Assembly: GCF_018408855.1 (NCBI RefSeq) | Contig: NZ_AP024323.1 | Span: 1,240,001-1,304,000, forward strand | Direction: 5' to 3' | DNA from: Caballeronia sp. NK8 | Lineage (GTDB): Bacteria; Pseudomonadota; Gammaproteobacteria; Burkholderiales; Burkholderiaceae | Length of the DNA: 64,000 nucleotides | Shown here: positions 62,575 through 64,000 of the stretch, piece after piece | How the letters are laid out: each line of letters begins with the position of its first letter | Numbering within the stretch: the first letter of the stretch is position 1 | Translations under genes and position numbers: made by a program | Notes under the pieces: model-generated | Database searches by the model: none | The model's input: the letters and a program-made list of their open reading frames with translations, nothing else | Told to the model about the DNA's origin: nothing

Positions 62575-63297
62575 ATGTCGAAATTGCCTTCCACCGATTC
62601 CCGGCAAGCGCCCGAGTTGCCGCTTCACACGCCAAGCACCGCGTCGCTCGCGCTCGCGGCCGCCATCGCGATGATCGCGTGGCTCGCGTTCGCCGCGCAG
62701 ACGGACATCACCATCGCGCGCCTCGTCAATCGCGGCTTCACCGTATTCGAGGGCGTGGCGCGTATGACCAGCTATCTGACGAATCTGACCGTGCTGCTGA
62801 CTGCGTTCTGCTTTACGTGTGTCGCGACGCGCGCGCGGTTTCCATTCGCGCGGTTTTTTCGCCAGCCGACCGTCGTGACGGCGGTGGTCGTGTATATCGT
62901 GTTCGTCGGGATCGCGTACAACGCGTTGCTGCGTTATCTGTGGACGCCGTCGGGGTATCGCGCGCTCGTCAACGAATCGCTGCACACCGTGGTGCCCGCG
63001 CTCGCGGCCTTGTACTGGTTCTTCTTCGTGCCGCGCTTTCATCTGTCGTTGCGACGATGCGCGCTATGGCTCGTCTATCCGCTGTCTTATCTTTGCGTGA
63101 CGCTATGGCGCGGAAGACTGTCCGATTTCTATCCCTATCCGTTCATCAACGTCGCGGAACTGGGTTATGAGCGCGTGCTCTTCAACGCGACGATGCTCGT
63201 CGTCGCGTTCGTCGTGCTGATGTGCGTCTTCCTCGTGATCAATCATCGGCGCGAGGATTTGAGTGTGGCTGATTCGGACGCCGAATCCGGCGACTAG
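62575..63297 (+). CDS. Pr6Pr family membrane protein
   Basis: 240 residues with six membrane helices. TSYLTNLTVLLTAFCF in helix 2 and DFYPYPFINVAELGYERV near the end resemble the Pr6Pr family (related to FAR-17a/AIG1-like proteins) of unknown function. Asn/His residues in the helices (NLT; ESLHTVVPALAALYW) suggest a buried polar site. The stop shares the four bases CTAG with the stop of the convergent MFS gene. Confidence 0.75.
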   Translation: MSKLPSTDSRQAPELPLHTPSTASLALAAAIAMIAWLAFAAQTDITIARLVNRGFTVFEGVARMTSYLTNLTVLLTAFCFTCVATRARFPFARFFRQPTVVTAVVVYIVFVGIAYNALLRYLWTPSGYRALVNESLHTVVPALAALYWFFFVPRFHLSLRRCALWLVYPLSYLCVTLWRGRLSDFYPYPFINVAELGYERVLFNATMLVVAFVVLMCVFLVINHRREDLSVADSDAESGD

Positions 63298-64000
63298 CCG
63301 GTCACCCGCTTGCGGTTCACGACGAGATCGGCGATGAACGCGATCGCAAGCGCACTCGCCCCACACGCGAAAATCAACGCGTAGTTGTCGTGCGTGTGCG
63401 AGAACAGGAACGAATAGCCATAGCCCGCCATCGCCTGGCATAACGCAAACGCCGATGTCGCCCGGCTCCATGCCGCACGCTGCCCCGCGTGATCGTGCGG
63501 CAGCAACTCATGCACACGCCCGAGCGCAAGCGGCACGATACCCGGCGTCGAAACGCCGAGCGCGATGGTCGCGACACCGATCGCATAAGGATTCGCCGAC
63601 AACGCCAGCAACGCCGCCGACAACGCCTGCAATAACAACGAAAAACGATAAGCCATGCCGAAGCCGATGCGATCGCCCACGCTTCCGCAAATAAGCGGCC
63701 CGAAAATCGCCGCGACGCCATACATAACCCAGTAACGCGCGCCCACATCGGCGCCACGGCCATAACCACGCGCGATGCAATCGACGAGCAGAATCATCAC
63801 GGGCACGAGGCCCAGCGCGTTCGCCGCATATTGCGCATACAGAAGACGCAAGCGCGCGCCATCGTGTGCATTGAGACGCGGGGCCGCGTCCTGCGCGGCG
63901 ATGGCGGGCGGATTGGACGCCGGCCAGCCGAACCACGCGATCGCCGTGAGCGCGAGCGAGAACACGCCGAGACCCATCCACGTATCGTGCAGACCGTAAT
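63294..64000 (-). CDS. MFS transporter (YbfB/YjiJ-like), C-terminal part
   Basis: Runs off the right edge; about 235 C-terminal residues are in the window. Six or seven hydrophobic helices and a loop motif GSVGDRIGFG in the second half fit an MFS protein of the YbfB/YjiJ type. The residues before the first in-window Met (YGLHDTW) show that the true start lies beyond the edge. The stop codon overlaps that of the Pr6Pr gene in the palindrome CTAG. Confidence 0.75.
   Translation of the reverse strand, partial: YGLHDTWMGLGVFSLALTAIAWFGWPASNPPAIAAQDAAPRLNAHDGARLRLLYAQYAANALGLVPVMILLVDCIARGYGRGADVGARYWVMYGVAAIFGPLICGSVGDRIGFGMAYRFSLLLQALSAALLALSANPYAIGVATIALGVSTPGIVPLALGRVHELLPHDHAGQRAAWSRATSAFALCQAMAGYGYSFLFSHTHDNYALIFACGASALAIAFIADLVVNRKRVTG

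Noticed and set aside
1..64000. tRNA or rRNA genes, phage integrase or attachment sites
   Set aside because: None was recognised on either strand, including at the island edges; the island boundaries rest only on repeats and composition.

Overview
The window reads as chromosomal DNA of a high-GC betaproteobacterium of the Burkholderiaceae, most likely the Paraburkholderia/Caballeronia/Burkholderia group. The evidence is the gene content (a complete carbon-phosphorus lyase set, an rsbR-S-T module, a DUF3563-like small protein, a Pr6Pr membrane protein), the strong GC bias at third codon positions, and a repeat whose spurious translation contains FFAAAKKVTAAPHR, which from memory is common in this group. 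No rRNA, tRNA or CRISPR array was seen. The assignment is by family recognition; no search was run.

Layout. 1-1650 (minus): GntR regulator, SDR dehydrogenase and the start of a BKACE (3-keto-5-aminohexanoate cleavage) enzyme, a small catabolic operon. 1781-2785: a GT2 glycosyltransferase. 2977-9444 (minus): a six-gene signalling operon running rsbR-rsbS-rsbT-RsbT/PP2C fusion-histidine kinase-hybrid kinase, mostly with overlapping start and stop codons. A single-domain receiver follows at 9704-10051. 10251-16271: NCS2 purine/pyrimidine permease, a 610-bp inverted-repeat element, an alpha/beta hydrolase, exonuclease III, an MFS exporter and an aldo/keto reductase with a divergent LysR gene. 17280-21056 (minus): a sulfonate-type ABC importer with a TauD-like dioxygenase. 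21215-28471: DNA polymerase IV behind a perfect LexA-box match, a two-component system, a DHA2 exporter, an AAA ATPase and small proteins. 28845-30728: a PAS-PAS hybrid kinase.

30754-37958 is the most unusual part: an AT-richer island, edged by pieces of the same repeat family, that holds the relic of a type I secretion locus. One intact reading frame joins the N-terminal half of an HlyB-like ABC exporter to the C-terminal half of a TolC-like protein. Two tandemly duplicated SUMF1-domain genes and an 838-residue repeat protein follow it.

37987-45903 returns to typical genes: FUSC protein, LysR, VOC protein, lipoprotein serine hydrolase, chemoreceptor and aromatic-acid MFS transporter. 46092-57001 is a phosphonate utilisation locus: phnGHIJKLM and phnCDE on the minus strand, and phnF, a 2H-phosphoesterase (DUF1045), phnN and an unknown gene on the plus strand between them. 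A shared 9-base word upstream of phnG/phnF and of phnC suggests one PhnF regulon. 57231-64000: a dihydrolipoyl-dehydrogenase-like flavoprotein, LysR, an NAD(P)-dependent oxidoreductase with its MFS transporter, a Pr6Pr membrane protein and a truncated MFS gene.

Taken together, the core genes describe a soil or host-associated generalist that scavenges sulfur (sulfonates) and phosphorus (phosphonates), degrades aromatic and other small acids, and integrates stress signals through a phosphorelay and partner-switching module.
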